Shown here: piece after piece, positions 1-5,985 of the stretch
How positions within the stretch are numbered: the first letter of the stretch is position 1
Layout of the letters: each line of letters opens with the position of its first letter
From: Beijerinckiaceae bacterium
GTDB lineage: Bacteria > Pseudomonadota > Alphaproteobacteria > Rhizobiales > Beijerinckiaceae
Length of the DNA stretch: 6,556 bases
Direction of reading: 5' to 3'
Assembly (NCBI GenBank): GCA_947458675.1
Contig: CANHAW010000127.1
Location: 1-6,556 of the forward strand
Program-made: the position numbers and the translations under genes
The notes under the pieces: generated by a model
What the model saw: only the letters and a program-made list of their open reading frames with translations
Told to the model about the DNA's origin: nothing
Databases searched by the model: none

Positions 1-117
1 GCCGATGGTGACTTCGGTCGCATCGATCTGGAAAGAGCCGACAGGCAGCATGGTCTGCGCCAAGGCGGGCGCAGAAGGAGCGAGAAACAAAGCAAGCGAA
101 AGAGCAAATCGTGTCAT
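1..117 (-). CDS. N-terminus of a secreted protein, possibly SUMF1/formylglycine-generating-enzyme family (partial)
   Basis: Only the first 39 codons are inside the window; the gene continues past the left edge. The start ATG (115–117) is preceded by AGGA about ten bases upstream. Residues 1–20 form a typical Sec signal peptide: MTR, a hydrophobic Leu/Ala core, then a cleavage site after ALA before Gln21. The mature start reads MLPVGSFQIDATEVTIG. The pattern 'G-x-F-x-I/M-D-x-T-E-V-T' is the usual opening of the FGE-sulfatase (SUMF1/EgtB/PvdO) domain, whose members are periplasmic or secreted oxidases or non-catalytic relatives. The family call is inferred from about ten residues, so it is tentative; the secreted nature is much better supported. 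It lies 72 bases downstream of the Bug gene on the same strand and could share its transcript. Confidence 0.55.
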   Translation of the reverse strand, partial: MTRFALSLALFLAPSAPALAQTMLPVGSFQIDATEVTIG

Positions 118-131
118 GGGGCAGAATCCTG

Positions 132-162
132 AAGGGCAGCGCAGTTTAGCCGCGCCGCCCTT
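132..162 (-). other. Intergenic hairpin between the Bug gene and the downstream secreted-protein gene
   Basis: An imperfect inverted repeat: outer arms AAGGGC/GCCCTT (132–137 and 157–162) and inner arms GCGC/GCGC (139–142 and 152–155) around a short A/T-containing loop. On the minus strand no U-tract follows; the AGGA ribosome site of the next gene follows instead. It could be a weak or Rho-assisted transcript end, an mRNA-stabilising hairpin for the Bug transcript, or a structure affecting translation of the downstream gene. The pairing is seen; any role is inference. Confidence 0.35.
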
Positions 163-189
163 GGCTTCCAGACAAGTGCGCGTGAGCTT

Positions 190-1161
190 TTATCTCTTGG
201 CCAAAAGACCAGCGGCCTCGACCACGGGCTTCCAGCGCGCTGTTTCTTCCGCGACGAAAGTTGTGAAAGCGGCTGACGACATGGGCTGCGCGATAAAGCC
301 GTCGCGGCGGAAAACCTCCTGCATGGACGGCTTGCTGACGGCCGCGATAATTTCGCGGTTGAGTTTTTCGACAATCTCTTTCGGCAGATTGGCGGGGCCT
401 GACATGGAGAACCATGTCGTGCCGACCAGATTGGGATAACCCAATTCCTTGAAAGTCGGCACATCGGGGAAATCAGCCAGACGTTCGGCCGTTGTCACGG
501 CAATGCCATTGATCTGCTTGGCGCGCTGGAAGGGCGCGGAGGATGAGAGAGTGAAAGTGGTGAAGGGAATATGCCCGGCCACAAGATCGCCCAAAGCCTG
601 CGCTGTTTGCGTATAGGGCACATGTTCGACCTTGAGCCCCATCGACATGGCAATCGCCTGGCCCATCAAATGCCCGTCGGAACCGACACCAGAAGAGGCA
701 AAAGTGAAAGCCTTGTCTTTCGCATGAGCGATGAATTCCGGCAGCGTGCGCACATTGGTTTTCAGAGCAGACGACAAGAGAACCGGTGCGCCGCCGACAT
801 AGGCAATATGCGACAGGCTTTTGATCGGATCATATGTCACCGATGCATTGATCAGGGGCGCCAGCGACAGCGTCGAAAGATTGGTGATGCCGATCGTATA
901 GCCATTGGGCTCGGCGCCCGCGAGCGCCTGCACACCTACAGCGCCGCCCGCACCCGTGCGATTTTCAACGACGAATTGCTGTTTCAGACTGGCGCTCAAT
1001 TGCTCGGACACAAGCCGGGCCAGAATGTCGCCGCTGCCACCCGCGCCGAAGGGCACAATGACGCGCACCGGCCGGTTGGGCCATTCCTGCGCAACGGCCT
1101 GAACGGGCAGATATGCGATCGAGCCCAAGGCCAGAACGAGGAATTTGCTGATTGTCTTCAC
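190..1161 (-). CDS. TctC/Bug-family periplasmic substrate-binding protein
   Basis: Encodes 323 residues, normal length for the Bug (tripartite tricarboxylate transporter receptor) family of extracytoplasmic solute-binding proteins, which bind small carboxylates and similar ligands. A signal peptide covers about residues 1–24 with cleavage after AVA before QEW. The mature N-terminus WPNRPVRVIVPFGAGGSGDILAR and the segment VVENRTGAGGAVGVQALAGAEPNGYT are the two hallmark Bug stretches that form the ligand pocket. The start is the GTG at 1159–1161, with GGGAGG seven bases upstream; a longer reading frame continues upstream but runs through the tRNA gene and is not credible. No TctA or TctB membrane subunits are visible, so it may be an orphan receptor using a transporter elsewhere, as is common in this family. 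The ligand cannot be read from sequence. Positioned directly after tRNA-Pro on the same strand. Confidence 0.93.
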   Translation of the reverse strand: MKTISKFLVLALGSIAYLPVQAVAQEWPNRPVRVIVPFGAGGSGDILARLVSEQLSASLKQQFVVENRTGAGGAVGVQALAGAEPNGYTIGITNLSTLSLAPLINASVTYDPIKSLSHIAYVGGAPVLLSSALKTNVRTLPEFIAHAKDKAFTFASSGVGSDGHLMGQAIAMSMGLKVEHVPYTQTAQALGDLVAGHIPFTTFTLSSSAPFQRAKQINGIAVTTAERLADFPDVPTFKELGYPNLVGTTWFSMSGPANLPKEIVEKLNREIIAAVSKPSMQEVFRRDGFIAQPMSSAAFTTFVAEETARWKPVVEAAGLLAKR

Positions 1162-1277
1162 GGCGACGCCTCCCGGATTCGTTTTTATGAGGAAATCCAA
1201 ACACAAGACGAGGCAAAGGCAAAGCGCCGCGAAGCCCGTGCGGACCTGCGCCTGTTTGGAACATGTGGGAAGAAGAA

Positions 1278-1355
1278 TGGTCGGAGTGGCGGGATTCGAA
1301 CCCACGACCCCTAGTCCCCCAGACTAGTGCGCTAACCGGGCTGCGCTACACTCCG
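1278..1355 (-). tRNA. tRNA-Pro (anticodon GGG), CCA encoded
   Basis: Read on the minus strand, the 78 bases fold into a full cloverleaf. The acceptor stem is CGGAGTG/CACTCCG, the D stem GCGC/GCGC, the anticodon stem CTAGT/ACTAG with loop CTGGGGG, and the T stem GTGGG/CCCGC with loop TTCGAAT. The discriminator A is followed by a genomically encoded CCA (1278–1280). Loop positions 34–36 are GGG, decoding CCC and CCU proline codons. It follows the merR gene on the same strand but has its own promoter. Its 3' end faces the Bug gene. Confidence 0.97.
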
Positions 1356-1364
1356 ACGTGACGG

Positions 1365-1393
1365 CTTATAGAGAAGCGCCCCTGCCCGCGCAA
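1365..1393 (-). promoter_or_regulatory. Candidate promoter of tRNA-Pro
   Basis: On the minus strand TTGCGC (1388–1393) and TATAAG (1365–1370) are separated by exactly 17 bases, a good sigma-70-type arrangement. The -10 box ends nine bases before the mature tRNA 5' end, so the primary transcript would carry only a few leader bases. The -35 box lies within the hairpin at 1385–1402. Confidence 0.5.
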
Positions 1394-1402
1394 CCGCGCG
1401 GG
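1385..1402 (-). other. Perfect 7-bp hairpin between merR and tRNA-Pro
   Basis: CCCGCGC and GCGCGGG flank a four-base loop about 30 bases after the merR stop codon. There is no U-tract on either side, so it is not a canonical intrinsic terminator, though it could pause or protect the end of the ihfA–merR transcript. It overlaps the tRNA -35 box. The remainder of 1356–1431 shows nothing else recognisable. Confidence 0.35.
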
Positions 1403-1431
1403 GAGGAATTCAGCGTCCCGGCGAACAGAAA

Positions 1432-1956
1432 TCAGGCGCGGGCGGCCCGCAGAATTCTTGTGCATTCCGCTATTTCGGCGAGAACCGCTTCAAGCCGCGC
1501 GTGATCGGCTGCGCCCAGGCCCGGCTGACGCGCAAACTCGTCAAAATGGACAGGGGCATCGATTGGATCGATCTCGACCTGTGGAATGCGGATTGCCTCG
1601 CCCAGATCGTCCATGGCGGGTGCTGCATAGGCCGCCGGCATGGGCTCGGGCTCAGCTGCCACCGCCTTCGGGCGCCCGCCGTCGCGCACCACAGCAATGA
1701 CTGTTTTGACGCCCTGTTCCTTGAAAATGCGCTGCACGCCACGGATCGTATAGCCCTCGCCATAGAGCAAGTGGCGGATCGTGCGCAGCAGCTCAATATC
1801 GTCGGGGCGGTAATAACGCCGCCCCCCGCCCCGCTTCAGCGGTTTGATCTGGGAAAAACGAGTCTCCCAGAAGCGCAGCACATGCTGCGGCAAATCGAGA
1901 TCCTCGGCCACTTCGCTGATCGTCCGAAACGCATCGGCGGGTCTGTCTGTGGCCAT
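1432..1956 (-). CDS. MerR-family transcriptional regulator
   Basis: A 174-residue DNA-binding protein. Residues about 11–31 ([22 protein letters not shown]) are the MerR helix-turn-helix. The wing follows, with [15 protein letters not shown] at about 43–57 and a second helical pair, [16 protein letters not shown], at about 63–78. Beyond about residue 95 the protein is Ala/Pro/Glu-rich and low in complexity, ending in a short helical segment. It lacks the cysteine cluster of metal- or redox-sensing MerR proteins (one Cys only, near the C-terminus) and has no recognisable effector domain, so its ligand is unknown. The start ATG has GGGGAG a few bases upstream. It begins 13 bases after the ihfA stop and is surely co-transcribed with it; this ihfA–merR pairing is familiar in Alphaproteobacteria. 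The fold is certain, the targets are not. Confidence 0.93.
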   Translation of the reverse strand: MATDRPADAFRTISEVAEDLDLPQHVLRFWETRFSQIKPLKRGGGRRYYRPDDIELLRTIRHLLYGEGYTIRGVQRIFKEQGVKTVIAVVRDGGRPKAVAAEPEPMPAAYAAPAMDDLGEAIRIPQVEIDPIDAPVHFDEFARQPGLGAADHARLEAVLAEIAECTRILRAARA

Positions 1957-1969
1957 TGGAACTCCCCGT

Positions 1970-2305
1970 TCAGGTCACCAGGTCCACGGCGGGACCGGAA
2001 TTGATTCGCTGCTTCAGGATATTACTCGGTTTGAAGACCATCACCCTGCGCGGTGTGATCGGCACTTCAATTCCGGTCTTGGGATTGCGCCCGACCCGCT
2101 CGCCCTTGCTGCGCACCATGAAGGAGCCGAAAGAAGAAAGCTTCACAAGCTCGCCGCGAACAATCGCATCCGAAATCTCGTCCAGCACAACCTCGACCAT
2201 TTCTGCGGAATCGGGCCGCGAAAGGCCGACGCGACCATAGACAGCCTCGGCCAGATCGGCGCGGGTCAGTGTTTTGGATTTCGTGTCGAAATGAGATCTG
2301 GTCAT
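1970..2305 (-). CDS. ihfA: Integration host factor subunit alpha
   Basis: A 111-residue HU/IHF-family protein that, with IhfB (not in this window), forms the heterodimer that sharply bends DNA in recombination, replication and transcription. Visible landmarks are [18 protein letters not shown] near the N-terminus, the core [28 protein letters not shown], and [21 protein letters not shown]. Pro75 in GRNPKTG is the beta-arm proline that intercalates between base pairs. The PRRV and 'LSSFGSF' text favours the alpha subunit over HU or IhfB. Three in-frame ATGs exist (2332, 2317, 2305). I chose 2305 because a GGA lies seven bases upstream and the candidate promoter would start the transcript near or below 2332. 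E. coli IhfA has 99 residues, so a short N-terminal extension remains. Confidence 0.95.
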   Translation of the reverse strand: MTRSHFDTKSKTLTRADLAEAVYGRVGLSRPDSAEMVEVVLDEISDAIVRGELVKLSSFGSFMVRSKGERVGRNPKTGIEVPITPRRVMVFKPSNILKQRINSGPAVDLVT

Positions 2306-2333
2306 GTAAATATCCATAATTGAAAACAACATG

Positions 2334-2361
2334 ATCGTAACTTAAAGCGTGATCTTTGCAA
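2334..2361 (-). promoter_or_regulatory. Candidate ihfA–merR promoter
   Basis: On the minus strand TTGCAA (2356–2361) and TACGAT (2334–2339) are spaced by 16 bases. Transcription would begin around 2325–2330, giving a short leader before the ATG at 2305 and arguing against the ATG at 2332. A promoter is expected here because a terminator ends fabH transcription just upstream. Consensus match is moderate. Confidence 0.4.
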
Positions 2362-2394
2362 TAGTTTCAGCCACAAAAAACACAAGCGTGAGGA

Positions 2395-2418
2395 TTGCGG
2401 GGCACACGGCTCCCGCAA
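2395..2418. repeat. Inverted repeat TTGCGGG-N10-CCCGCAA upstream of the ihfA promoter
   Basis: Two perfect 7-base arms (2395–2401 and 2412–2418) separated by ten bases, 33 bases upstream of the candidate -35 box. One helical turn separates equivalent half-site positions only approximately, so a dimeric regulator site is possible; a transcript hairpin is another option, but no U-tract follows. No regulator can be assigned. Confidence 0.4.
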
Positions 2419-2440
2419 GGGCATAAGATCCAAATCTTTC

Positions 2441-2461
2441 AAAAAGGGCGATGGAACGCCC
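2441..2461 (-). terminator. Intrinsic terminator after fabH
   Basis: On the minus strand GGGCG and CGCCC pair around a six-base loop, followed at once by TTTTT (2441–2445). The stem begins three bases after the fabH stop codon (2465–2467). It is short, five pairs, all G-C. It separates the plsX–fabH transcript from ihfA, perhaps incompletely. Confidence 0.65.
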
Positions 2462-2464
2462 CGA

Positions 2465-3442
2465 TCACCAGCGGATCAGGGCCGACCCCCAGGTGAATCC
2501 CCCGCCCATGGCCTCGATCATGACGAGATGGCCGGGTTTGATCCGCCCATCCGCCACTGCCGCTGCCAGCGCCAGCGGGATGGAAGCAGCCGATGTATTG
2601 CCGTGTCTGTCCACAGTCACGACGATTTTGGCCGGCGCGATCCCGAGTTTTTCTGCCGAAGCGTCAATGATTCGGCGATTGGCCTGATGCGGCACGAACC
2701 AGTCGAGATCTTCCGCGCTCGTGCCCGTGGCGGCAAAAGCATCCGTCATGACATCGGCCACCATGCCGACGGCATGGCGGAACACATCGCGCCCGGACAT
2801 GCGCAAATGGCCGACCGTGCCGGTGGTGGAGGGACCGCCATCGACATAAAGCTTTTCGCGATGGCGACCGTCGGATCGCAAATGCGAGGTCAGGACGCCG
2901 CGGTCCTTGATCGTGCCCGCACCCTCGCGCGCTTCGAGCACGATGGCGCCCGCGCCATCGCCAAACAGGACGCAGGTGGTCCGGTCATTCCAGTCCAAAA
3001 GCCGCGAAAAAGTCTCTGCGCCAATCACCAGTGCGCGCCGGTGCGAGCCCGAGACCAGAAATTTGTCGGCCGTGGTGACGGCAAAGACAAACCCTGAGCA
3101 GACCGCCTGGATATCGAAAGCCGCGCCATGCGTCATGCCGATGGCGGCCTGCACCTGCGTGGCGGTGGAGGGGAATGTGTAATCGGGCGAAGAGGTCGCA
3201 ACGATGATGAGATCGATATCGGCTGCCGTCAGTCCGGCATTGTCGAGCGCTGCGCGCGCGGCATGTGTTGCCAAAACGGATGTCGTTTCGCCCTCGCCCG
3301 CAATATGGCGCTGACGAATGCCGGTGCGCTGGACGATCCAGTCATCGCTTGTGTCGACTGTTTTTTCCAGATCGGCATTCGTCACCACCTTTGCAGGCAG
3401 ATAGGAGCCGACGCCACAGACGACTGAACGCAGGTGTTTCAT
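2465..3442 (-). CDS. fabH: 3-oxoacyl-ACP synthase III (KAS III)
   Basis: A 325-residue cytoplasmic thiolase-fold enzyme that condenses acetyl-CoA (or another short acyl-CoA) with malonyl-ACP to start type II fatty acid synthesis. The catalytic triad is visible: Cys115 in AVCSGF, His252 in VPHQAN and Asn282 in RHGNTSAAS. Other family marks are [11 protein letters not shown] near the start, the [10 protein letters not shown] motif, [22 protein letters not shown] and the C-terminal [13 protein letters not shown]. Length matches the E. coli enzyme (317). The frame is open up to 3496, overlapping the end of plsX, but the ATG at 3440–3442 fits the family N-terminus ([15 protein letters not shown]); its ribosome site is weak. 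It follows plsX by 40 bases with no terminator, so the two form one operon, as in many bacteria. Confidence 0.97.
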   Translation of the reverse strand: MKHLRSVVCGVGSYLPAKVVTNADLEKTVDTSDDWIVQRTGIRQRHIAGEGETTSVLATHAARAALDNAGLTAADIDLIIVATSSPDYTFPSTATQVQAAIGMTHGAAFDIQAVCSGFVFAVTTADKFLVSGSHRRALVIGAETFSRLLDWNDRTTCVLFGDGAGAIVLEAREGAGTIKDRGVLTSHLRSDGRHREKLYVDGGPSTTGTVGHLRMSGRDVFRHAVGMVADVMTDAFAATGTSAEDLDWFVPHQANRRIIDASAEKLGIAPAKIVVTVDRHGNTSAASIPLALAAAVADGRIKPGHLVMIEAMGGGFTWGSALIRW

Positions 3443-3482
3443 GCCAGAGGTCAATGTCTCGTTCCGTTGCTTCGCAGCGCAT

Positions 3483-4544
3483 TCACGCGCGCGCATCCAT
3501 CTCGGCAGTCAGGGCGATACGCCTGTCATCGGATTCGGCGAGTGACGTGCGAATCTTGCCGAGCAATTCATGGCGAACCATGTCAAAGCCTATGCCGATT
3601 GCATTGCCAAATCCCGTGGCATCAGTGCCGCCATGACTCTTAATCACAATTCCATCGAGGCCCAGAAACACGCCGCCGTTGACGTTGCGCGGGTCCATCT
3701 TTTCCTTGAGGCTACGAAAAGCGCTACGGGCAAAGAGATATCCGATTTTCGTCAGAAGACTCGATGACATGCCCTCGCGCAAAACCTCGGCAAGCTGCTT
3801 GGCCGTGCCCTCGGCCGTCTTCAAGGCGATATTGCCGGTAAATCCTTCGGTGACCACAACATCGACCGTGCCTTTGCCGATATCGTCGCCCTCAACGAAG
3901 CCCTTGTAATCAAGCCCACCGATTTGACCTTCGCGCAATGTGCGGCCGGCCGCTTTCACTTCCTCGATGCCCTTGATTTCTTCGACGCCGACATTCAGCA
4001 AGCCGACTGTCGGACATGAGATCGCCAGCACAATGCGCGCCATGGCCGAACCCATGATTGCGAGATCGACAAGATGCTGCGCATCGGCGCCAATCGTCGC
4101 GCCGACATCCAGAACGATGGAGCGCCCGCGCAACGTCGGCCACATGGCGGCAATGGCGGGACGATCGACGCCGGCCATTGTGCGCAGGCAAATCGTCGAC
4201 ATGGCCATCAATGCGCCTGTATTGCCGGCGGAGACGACAACATCTGCCTCGCCATTTTTGACGCTCTCGATCGCCATCCACATGGATGAGGCGCGGCGCG
4301 TGCGACGCAAGGCCTGGCTCGGCTTGTCATCCATAGTGACAGCGACATCGGTATGGACGATGCGCGCACAGGCTTTCAGCGCAGGATGGGCATCCAGCAG
4401 CGGTGCGATGACCGACTGGTCGCCAAACAACAGAAATTCAATGTCGGCGTGGCGGGCCAGCGCCTCGGCTGCGCCGGGGATCACAACGGACGGACCGTGA
4501 TCTCCCCCCATCGCATCCAGCGCGATCCTGACCTTGCTAGACAT
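3483..4544 (-). CDS. plsX: Phosphate acyltransferase PlsX
   Basis: A 353-residue enzyme, close to the 356 of E. coli PlsX. It is a peripheral membrane protein converting acyl-ACP and phosphate to acyl-phosphate, the acyl donor for PlsY in the first step of phosphatidic acid synthesis. Visible motifs in order: DAMGGDHGP (10–18), SAGNTGALM (105–113), [12 protein letters not shown] (181–192), VTEGFTGN (231–238) and [16 protein letters not shown] (290–305). The start ATG at 4542–4544 fits the family N-terminus and has AGGGAG about ten bases upstream; the frame is open further but the extra residues are not family-like. It lies upstream of fabH on the same strand, the standard arrangement coupling fatty acid initiation to phospholipid synthesis. 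Confidence 0.97.
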   Translation of the reverse strand: MSSKVRIALDAMGGDHGPSVVIPGAAEALARHADIEFLLFGDQSVIAPLLDAHPALKACARIVHTDVAVTMDDKPSQALRRTRRASSMWMAIESVKNGEADVVVSAGNTGALMAMSTICLRTMAGVDRPAIAAMWPTLRGRSIVLDVGATIGADAQHLVDLAIMGSAMARIVLAISCPTVGLLNVGVEEIKGIEEVKAAGRTLREGQIGGLDYKGFVEGDDIGKGTVDVVVTEGFTGNIALKTAEGTAKQLAEVLREGMSSSLLTKIGYLFARSAFRSLKEKMDPRNVNGGVFLGLDGIVIKSHGGTDATGFGNAIGIGFDMVRHELLGKIRTSLAESDDRRIALTAEMDARA

Positions 4545-4574
4545 GGCCTCGGGGCTCCCTGAAGCTAAACGGCA

Positions 4575-4606
4575 GGCTCGAGGGCGCTTGTTCAGCAGCC
4601 CGAGCC
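4575..4606. other. Strong hairpin in the DUF177–plsX intergenic region
   Basis: Stacked pairing: GGCTC/GAGCC (4575–4579 with 4602–4606), GGGC/GCCC (4582–4585 with 4598–4601), then GCT/AGC, with small bulges and a five-base loop. On the minus (coding) strand it lies in the plsX leader, about 30 bases before the start, and no U-tract follows. On the + strand four T follow, but no + gene would use it. It may be a partial attenuator, an RNA processing or stabilising element, or incidental. Confidence 0.35.
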
Positions 4607-4620
4607 TTTTGAGGCGCCGG

Positions 4621-4648
4621 ACAATAGACATTTGCGGCCAGAACGCAA
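4621..4648 (-). promoter_or_regulatory. Possible internal promoter for plsX–fabH
   Basis: On the minus strand TTGCGT (4643–4648) and TATTGT (4621–4626) are 16 bases apart within the 125-base gap before plsX. The -35 box overlaps an inverted repeat, TTTGCG-N7-CGCAAA (4631–4649). The gap is longer than any other in this operon apart from the one at ihfA, which makes an internal promoter reasonable. The -10 match is only four of six. Confidence 0.27.
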
Positions 4649-4669
4649 ACGGCCATCCTCAAGCTTGCC

Positions 4670-5320
4670 TTAGACTTTCCCGCCTTCGGGGCCGCCCTGC
4701 CCCTTGAGCCGCGCCAGCGCGGCGAAGGGGGATTCGGACAGATCCTCCGGCTCCATGACATCGACAAAGGCGACGCCCGGCTTTTTCGGGTAAGGATCGA
4801 GAGCCAGGGCCAGAGCCTCCGCCGTCAGCGCCCCGAGGTCGATTTTGCCATCCACGATCACATCGGGGGGCTCCTGCGCCGGCGCATTGGGATTGGCCGA
4901 CTCAGTCTCAGCAAGGCGCTCCCATGCCTCGGTGACGAGGCTCTCAGGCGCATATTCGATCTCGACGGGCTCGATAATCTCGCTCTCGAAAGGATCGGTC
5001 GTGACAACGCAGACCTGCGTCAGCCGGGCGCGGATCTCGCCCGTGACAGAGACGCATTTGCCGCGCTTCACCAGGCGATAGCGGGCCTTGAGCGCGCCAA
5101 TGGCCGGCAGCCCATAGGCTTGCGCCAGCAAGACGCGCTCGGCTTCGCTCGCCTCGATCTCAAGCGTCGATTTCCCGTCGTCGCGAATATCTTCGACGTT
5201 GAAGGGTCTGGGCATGAGCGGCAGGCCCGATGGCGGCGGCGCAAGCTTGCGGGCCGCACCCGCCTCATCAGTGCCAGGACGGGCCCGTTTGGGGCCTTTG
5301 GGGGGCGGCTTGCGGGCCAT
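4670..5320 (-). CDS. DUF177 (YceD-family) protein
   Basis: A 216-residue protein of the DUF177/YceD family. Members sit beside rpmF and/or plsX in many bacteria and have been linked to 23S rRNA accumulation; the biochemical activity is not established. Family-like parts are PLMPRPFNVEDI at about 35–45, the central RARLTQVCVVTTDPFESEIIEPVEIEY (about 98–123, with Cys104), the acidic IDLGALTAEALALALDPYPKKPG (about 160–182) and the C-terminal SPFAALARLK. The first 30 residues are Pro/Lys/Arg-rich and likely disordered. Two adjacent ATGs are possible (5323 and 5320); AGGAGG is three bases from the first and six from the second, so I chose the second. Either way the start overlaps the stop of the upstream chaperone gene, indicating translational coupling. 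The final ten residues are Gly-rich. Confidence 0.9.
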   Translation of the reverse strand: MARKPPPKGPKRARPGTDEAGAARKLAPPPSGLPLMPRPFNVEDIRDDGKSTLEIEASEAERVLLAQAYGLPAIGALKARYRLVKRGKCVSVTGEIRARLTQVCVVTTDPFESEIIEPVEIEYAPESLVTEAWERLAETESANPNAPAQEPPDVIVDGKIDLGALTAEALALALDPYPKKPGVAFVDVMEPEDLSESPFAALARLKGQGGPEGGKV

Positions 5321-5865
5321 CATTGGCCTCCTGTCTCAGGCGGCGGAAAACCGATTTTTCCGGCTGAAAAATGTTCAATTCCGTAAGAGGCGAGCTTTTC
5401 CTCGATCGCCAATACATATTTGGCCAGTCTTTCGGCTTCGGGCGAGGCAGCCTTGGCCTCATCGCCAAAAACATTGCGGGCCAGAGCCAGCCGCATGACC
5501 TCCACACCGCCCCCTTCAAGCGCCCCGGCGTAGGAAAACGCCCGGCCCATGAAAGATTCCGCGTGTTTTTTCATGCGCTTGGGCACGGCCAGATCGCCAA
5601 CGCCCATTTCGCGAAGCGTCGCATCGTGATGGCGGAAGATGCCGTCCATCAGATCCTGGGCAAGATCCGGCCCGGGAGATGGCAGTTTTTCGATCCGGCG
5701 CACGACCAGCGCGCCGTGCAAAGCCAGCATTTCGAACCTTCCCTCGAAAGTATCGGGGACCCCGCAATGCAGATAAAGCGCCGGATGAAGGACGCCCGCC
5801 ATGATCTCGCCGTGAAGCTTGTCGATCAAGGCACGGTTCTGATTGCGGCCGAAGAGGCCGAACAT
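5320..5865 (-). CDS. Ubiquinol-cytochrome c chaperone (CBP3/UQCC1 family)
   Basis: A 181-residue protein of the Ubiq_cyt_C_chap family, the bacterial relatives of mitochondrial Cbp3/UQCC1, which assist cytochrome b synthesis and assembly of respiratory complex III. Recognisable features are the LHPALYLHCGVPDTFEGRFEMLALHGALVVRRI stretch (about 26–58) and the hallmark DLMDGIFRHHDATLREMGVGDLAVPKRMKKHAESFMGRAFSY (about 71–112). There is no signal peptide or membrane segment, so it likely acts at the cytoplasmic face of the inner membrane. The ATG at 5863–5865 has AGGGAG seven bases upstream, a strong start. It is the first gene of the minus-strand operon, divergent from bamE, and its stop overlaps the DUF177 start. 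The family call is solid; its role in bc1 assembly in this organism is inferred from homologues. Confidence 0.9.
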   Translation of the reverse strand: MFGLFGRNQNRALIDKLHGEIMAGVLHPALYLHCGVPDTFEGRFEMLALHGALVVRRIEKLPSPGPDLAQDLMDGIFRHHDATLREMGVGDLAVPKRMKKHAESFMGRAFSYAGALEGGGVEVMRLALARNVFGDEAKAASPEAERLAKYVLAIEEKLASYGIEHFSAGKIGFPPPETGGQ

Positions 5866-5888
5866 GATGTTGCTCCCTGGTCTCGAGC

Positions 5889-5924
5889 GGAAATGCCGGC
5901 TGGCTTAGCCTTGCTTGCATTTCC
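5889..5924. repeat. Nested inverted repeat in the bamE/chaperone divergent promoter region
   Basis: Perfect 8-base arms GGAAATGC (5889–5896) and GCATTTCC (5917–5924) enclose 20 bases whose centre is itself a small palindrome, GGCTTAGCC (5902–5910). The two dyads share almost the same centre (about 5906). It lies between two divergent genes, where an operator or shared regulatory site is plausible. I cannot place confident -35/-10 boxes for either gene in 5866–5985. Confidence 0.45.
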
Positions 5925-5985
5925 TCACCACGGGGGTTAGGCATCGCTGATGACGGATGCAAGAAAAATCCCGGAGATGCGGCAG

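Noticed and set aside
1162..1277. A promoter or att-like repeat between the tRNA and the Bug gene
   Set aside because: I found no convincing -35/-10 pair and no second copy of the tRNA 3' end; only the short tandem TTTGCC TTTGCC on the minus strand, which means little.
1162..1305. N-terminal extension of the Bug reading frame beyond the GTG at 1161
   Set aside because: It runs into the tRNA-Pro gene, has no family similarity, and the GTG has an excellent ribosome site and a signal peptide right after it.
571..1314. Long + strand open frame of 247 codons opposite the Bug gene
   Set aside because: It is antisense to a clear family member, is rich in Arg/His/Gln as expected for a shadow frame, and ends inside the tRNA.
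1385..1402. The hairpin after merR as an intrinsic terminator
   Set aside because: No U-tract follows on either strand, so I list it only as a hairpin.
2528..3097. 189-codon + strand open frame opposite fabH
   Set aside because: It lies wholly antisense to fabH with intact catalytic residues, and shows no motif of its own.
3443..3496. Upstream ATG of fabH at 3496 overlapping the plsX end
   Set aside because: It would add 18 residues that do not match the FabH N-terminus, which begins directly before [14 protein letters not shown]; the weak ribosome site at 3442 leaves slight doubt.
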